A DNA stretch of 64,000 nt from Skeletonema tropicum. Taxonomy: Eukaryota; Bacillariophyta; Thalassiosirophyceae; Thalassiosirales; Thalassiosiraceae. A model generated the notes under the pieces. That model was not told the origin of the DNA and made no database searches. It saw nothing but the letters and a program-made list of their open reading frames with translations. The stretch spans positions 3,038,001 to 3,102,000 of the forward strand of contig CM074132.1 of assembly GCA_037178625.1 (NCBI GenBank), given 5' to 3'. Positions 60,555-64,000 of the stretch are shown piece by piece. The position numbers were made by a program, and so were the translations under genes. Position 1 is the first letter of the stretch. Each line of letters starts with the position of its first letter.

Positions 60555-62171
60555 ATGGATGTGTCATCAACACAGCGGCCGAGGAGGAGGGGACGGGAGC
60601 GGCTGCTCATAGCTGCAACGACAGCAGTGTCTACTATCCTATTTGTTCATCATTATGGGTCGTCAATAAATTATAATTATCATGCATCATCTGCAGCACC
60701 AAAAGAGAAGAGTCATCACAACATCATTCACGAACCGCAAGAGCAAGAGCATGAAAATCGGGTAGTAGAACCACAGCAACATCAACAACAACACAAACGA
60801 CGATTAGATGAATGCTACGACGCCGAAAGGAACTGGCACCTCGCCATGAAGGGTAAACACACCTGTTCCAACGATCAAGACTATCCAAATGCATGGTTGG
60901 GTTCATTAATGTCAAGATTCTTCCATTCCACCTGTGAAGAGTGTTGTGTGGCAATGTTTCCAAAATTATCTCCGGGTGAGTGCGTCTGCACAGATTATTG
61001 TGGGGAAGAGGAGGAGGAGGAGGAGGAAGAAGAAGAAGAGGAGGAGGTGGAAGTGGAGGAGGAAGAGGAAGTGGTGGAGGAGGAAGAGGTGGAGGAAGAG
61101 GAAGAGGAATCATGTACCTGTTGTGATCGATATTGGCATCCGGATGTTGGCGGCTTACTTCCATTTACGTGTACCAATACATATTCGGAGGATGGCTCCT
61201 CCTATCCTTCGTATTGGAATGACAACCCATTGATGGTTGGGACCTCTATGTTTGAGACTGCGGATGGTTGCTGTGACCGGTTGACAAATGGGGATGTTGC
61301 CAAGTGTAACGTCGTTGAGGCAGAGGATTGCATGGTGGTGATGAGTGATGGTGGTGATGAGTCCGGTTCGGGAGGAACGGTGGTGGTTCCTCCCACTCCA
61401 AAACCGACTCCTCCTACACCGAAACCGACTCCTCCTTTACCAAAACCAACTCCTCCTACACCAAGACCGACGCTACTGATAACTATCCCGCCTCACCTCC
61501 TTCAGTCAAGCGTAGAAACTCCAAGACCGACCCTGCTGTTGACCATCCCACCCCACCTTATTAATCCAGTTGGGGGGACTCCAAGACCAACGATGCATTT
61601 GACAATACCACCCCAACTTTTGAATCCACCGACACAACCTCCGCAACAAGACATGGGTCAACAATCTTCCCCTTCTCAACATTCATGCTCCAATCGAGGA
61701 AGGAGGAGGTGCAATAGATCACCTGATTGTGAATGGGGTGGGGGCGAATGCAAACCTTTAGCCTATTCATCATCTGTCAATGATGAGCCCAGCACAACTG
61801 GAACGACTACAGTATGCACCGACGGGTTTAAATGGCACCGCGGTAGACCAACGGAAGGATCCAAGTGCAGCAATGATCTAGATTATCCAAGGGCTTGGGA
61901 TGATCCTCGACATACTGACAGGTACTTATTTGATACTCCTGAGAAATGTTGCCTTGCAAACTTTCCTTCTGAATCATGTACCGTCATGAATGCATGTGGC
62001 GAAGAGCAAACGTTGGGGTTGTCCTCTTCTTCCTCTGCAATTAGTGCCATGACAGTAGCAATACCGAGTACTCCTAGTAGCAATTGTTCGGGAAAGAGGA
62101 GGGTACCGTGCAGGAGTGATCCTAATTGTATTTGGAGGCGTGCTCCTCATAGGATATGTGTTGCTGCATAA
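60555..62171 (+). CDS. Cys-rich secreted or type II membrane protein with three W-H...CC modules
   Basis: 538 residues, single exon. A basic start (RPRRRGRERLL) then a hydrophobic segment (about 17-34) suggest a signal anchor. Three copies of a ~60-residue module follow at about 87-149, 187-258 and 420-480. Each has Trp-His/Tyr, C-[ST]-N, YP..W, then CC and spaced Cys, for example HTCSNDQDYPNAW and SKCSNDLDYPRAW. A run of about 35 mostly Glu residues (150-185) separates modules 1 and 2. A Pro/Thr stretch with three PRPTLLxTIPPHL-type repeats (about 302-355) lies before module 3. Two small Cys motifs (C...RR.C...P.C.W.....C) are at 377-398 and 510-534. The module recurs at the C terminus of the divergent chitinase. 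An extracellular or cell-wall role is inferred; no enzyme domain. Confidence 0.75.
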   Translation: MDVSSTQRPRRRGRERLLIAATTAVSTILFVHHYGSSINYNYHASSAAPKEKSHHNIIHEPQEQEHENRVVEPQQHQQQHKRRLDECYDAERNWHLAMKGKHTCSNDQDYPNAWLGSLMSRFFHSTCEECCVAMFPKLSPGECVCTDYCGEEEEEEEEEEEEEEVEVEEEEEVVEEEEVEEEEEESCTCCDRYWHPDVGGLLPFTCTNTYSEDGSSYPSYWNDNPLMVGTSMFETADGCCDRLTNGDVAKCNVVEAEDCMVVMSDGGDESGSGGTVVVPPTPKPTPPTPKPTPPLPKPTPPTPRPTLLITIPPHLLQSSVETPRPTLLLTIPPHLINPVGGTPRPTMHLTIPPQLLNPPTQPPQQDMGQQSSPSQHSCSNRGRRRCNRSPDCEWGGGECKPLAYSSSVNDEPSTTGTTTVCTDGFKWHRGRPTEGSKCSNDLDYPRAWDDPRHTDRYLFDTPEKCCLANFPSESCTVMNACGEEQTLGLSSSSSAISAMTVAIPSTPSSNCSGKRRVPCRSDPNCIWRRAPHRICVAA

Positions 62172-62570
62172 CCACGGAAAAATCTCGGGGTATTGCTGGA
62201 GTTATTACCTTTATTGATTACCTTCCAAACGATGTGCGTTATATATGGCCAAGATGAAAAGATGACCATATTATCTTCTAGCTTGCGGGTTGATGGCAAG
62301 TAAGGCAAGAATGTTAAGTCAAACTTGACTGTACTTTGGTCATTATTTGATGGTGCGCGTCATACAGGTATCATTGAGCTACTAATAACACGACTGCGAC
62401 TTCTAACGGAGCTTTGATTTATCTTCGTAGAACTGTACAATAACAAATTTTCTTACCAGTCAAACTTTTCCACGGCAAGATCTATGTCATAGCGCTTTGG
62501 AGATGGCTTTCAAATCTTTTACTATTGCATTTGAGCCACCGCAATAGAACATGCTCCATTCTTCAAGAGG

Positions 62571-62777
62571 TTTCTCGCCGCTGCTTGCATTCATCAGTTT
62601 AACCAATCCTCGATCGTAGTTTACCGTAGCACAGAAATAACCTAAAGCCCCACATATACATATGTTGGAGTCGCCAAACACAGATGTACAATTACCATGA
62701 CTATGATTTGTGGAAAAGTGTTGAGATAAATTGTGCATAGAAGTTTTCTCGCTGCTTCCATATCGGTCGAACCAATC
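62571..62777. repeat. Insertion flanked by diverged ~35-bp direct repeats inside the pseudogene
   Basis: TTTCTCGCCGCTGCTTGCAT ... AACCAATC (62571-62608) and TTTCTCGCTGCTTCCATATC ... AACCAATC (62744-62777) bracket ~135 bp that includes dispersed-repeat copy 5. Confidence 0.5.
62615..62654 (+). repeat. Copy 5 of the dispersed repeat, inside the NOX-like pseudogene
   Basis: CGTAGTTTACCGTAGCACAG then AAATAACCTAAAGCCCCACA, identical over 36 bp to copy 2. Confidence 0.75.
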
Positions 62778-64000
62778 ATTGTAGAGAATAAATCTCTGGA
62801 TGATCGTTTATCGGTGACGGTCGCACAGTGGCCACTGGAAGGAAGACACTAAACTCTGCCCGGTTGATGAATTCCGATCTATTTGTATCAATGGCATCAA
62901 AAAAATCTTCAATATCGCTACGAGAGTATTCTCTAATGACTCCAAGAAACCGAGATATCATTGCATCAAGACCCAACAAGCTCACGTGGTCGTCAGAAAT
63001 TACATCTAAGGAAGACTCCATGTTGTCAATTCTTCCAAGTGACCGGATTCCACGTCCATGGCCCTTGCATTCTCTTTGCGGCATTCTCCGTCTCTTTCAC
63101 AGCGTAGCCAAACATATCATCTTCATCGTATATATTTCTGACACGAGCCATCGCTATCTATCATCATTCTCTTACGGAACGGGGCGTTTGCGATCTTCTT
63201 CTGCTTCTCATACAACTCCTCGGGAAGGCCTTCGCCAGAGTGAATCGCTGTTATAATCCCAGTTATAGTGTTTTCGAGATTTGGCCTGGACCTGAGATGA
63301 AAACTTGGCAGGGATATTGCTTGGCAGCGCTAGCTCACGCTCACCTGTGTAGAAGATGAAAGCAAATGAGTTCCTAGTTATTGCGCTTATGTCAACTTTG
63401 TGAAGGATGAACTCGATAAGACCTGGATCACGGAACTAAACAAACAGAAAGCACAAATGGACGGATGAGAATAAGTACAGCAAGTGGAAAGAAACAAAGT
63501 GGAAATCATCATCGACAGTGACGATGTACTCATCCCCCAGATAATGTTGATTCGTTTCCTGCCTGCATAGTTCATCATCAGGGAAAGGGTTGGGGTAATA
63601 CCAATACCTGTAGCTACTGCAACAGCATTCGACGTTGACACCGCCGTATCCGAGAACTCCGTCATGAAAGGCCCGTTCACGTACAACTGTCACATACATG
63701 GCGCTTTAATCTTGTAATCTTGTCATACATTTGATTAGTCCAATCGCCGCCAGAGTTGATACAGAGCATAGAATGATTCTCTTTTGATGGGTCTAGAAAC
63801 ATCATAAACGCATGCCATTGATATTTTGAGATCCAGGGACACATGATCAATACATACGATGTTGGCGATCTATCCTCCCACGACTTTGGATTCTTGAAAT
63901 GCAAAGCAACACCCTTCTCACCGTACCGTTCAAGTAGGCAGTCTCGATCAAATTGTTTTCCTTGACATATCCAAAGATGTAATCGGCAACATACACATGA

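Larger units (their letters stand above)
62453..64000 (-). pseudogene. Decayed NADPH oxidase/ferric-reductase-type gene with EF-hand (3' part)
   Basis: Pieces appear in the expected order on the minus strand but in changing frames. FAD-binding parts are HVYVADYIFGYVKEN (about 64000-63950) and HFKNPKSWEDRSPTSYVL, ISKYQWHAF, GDWTNQMYDKI (63920-63725). NAD-binding parts are YVNGPFMTEFSDTAV and AVATGIGITPTLSLMMNYAG (63685-63545), FRDPGLIEFILHKVDI (about 63430-63380), NTITGIITAIHSGEGLPEEL (about 63280-63215) and DEDDMFGYAVKETENAA (about 63130). An EF-hand piece FFDAIDTNRSEFINRAEF follows (about 62890). The end is KPLEEWSMFYCGGS (about 62560) and YDIDLAVEKFDW with TAA at 62453-62455. Lesions include an 8-bp tandem duplication (63707-63722), a TGA at 63690-63692, shifts near 63925, 63330 and 62485, and an insertion at about 62609-62743. 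The intact gene would make superoxide or reduce iron. The 5' part lies beyond the window. Confidence 0.75.

Noticed and set aside
1..64000. CRISPR arrays, bacterial operons, rRNA or tRNA genes
   Set aside because: None seen; spliced genes, plastid presequences and gene content are eukaryotic nuclear.

Overview
The window reads as nuclear DNA of a diatom, most likely a centric (Thalassiosirales-like) species. Genes are dense, lie on both strands, and carry few short GT-AG introns (70-96 bp in five genes, 229-511 bp in three). Diatom markers include a light-harvesting protein with a signal peptide ending in an ASAFAP-type motif, other proteins with similar plastid-type presequences, secreted glycine/tyrosine/tryptophan-rich and PTxSPT-repeat proteins, and a chitinase with proline/serine linkers. 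NME7, a cilium/axoneme-associated protein, argues for a lineage with flagellated gametes, meaning a centric rather than a pennate diatom. The species assignment is inference.

Layout. 0-11 kb: the 3' end of SMU1, a secreted GY/W-rich protein, an ankyrin-methyltransferase fusion, an HSL-type esterase, BOP1 and a JMJD6-like JmjC protein. 11-25 kb: a BTB-TLDc gene whose second half (BTB with a nested SAM domain) lies beyond an in-frame TAG, a Nudix protein, a 1.9 kb gene-free stretch with a palindrome cluster, a DUF4336 protein, an EF-hand protein, NME7, a CRTISO-family oxidoreductase and a CDP-diacylglycerol synthase. 25-37.7 kb is the accessory part. It holds orphan ORFs, a chimera of an integrase-H2C2-like region with an Hsp20 domain, a 1.2 kb terminal-inverted-repeat element, a long 11-bp-unit hairpin, a degraded copy of the KH-gene 5' end and a 149 bp MITE-like element.

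37.7-49 kb returns to housekeeping and plastid genes: a four-KH RNA-binding protein, NDP kinase, a saccharopine-dehydrogenase-like protein, an LHC protein, a SOUL haem-binding protein with two CRE-like sites upstream, and an LRR protein. 49-55 kb holds two divergent genes for low-complexity coiled-coil proteins. 55-62 kb holds a 1423-residue two-domain GH18 chitinase, diverging from a Cys-rich secreted or membrane protein that shares a tryptophan/cysteine module with the chitinase C terminus. The right edge (62.4-64 kb) is a decayed NADPH oxidase/ferric reductase-type gene.

The genes do not form operons. Shared themes are plastid-directed proteins (LHC, SOUL, CRTISO, CDP-DAG synthase, probably the Nudix protein), cell-wall or secreted proteins (GY-rich protein, chitinase, Cys-rich protein) and RNA/ribosome functions (SMU1, BOP1, KH protein). 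At least five copies of a 30-75 bp dispersed repeat containing CAGAAATAACCT are scattered through the window. All exon boundaries were read by eye from splice consensus and reading frame, and no similarity search was run.
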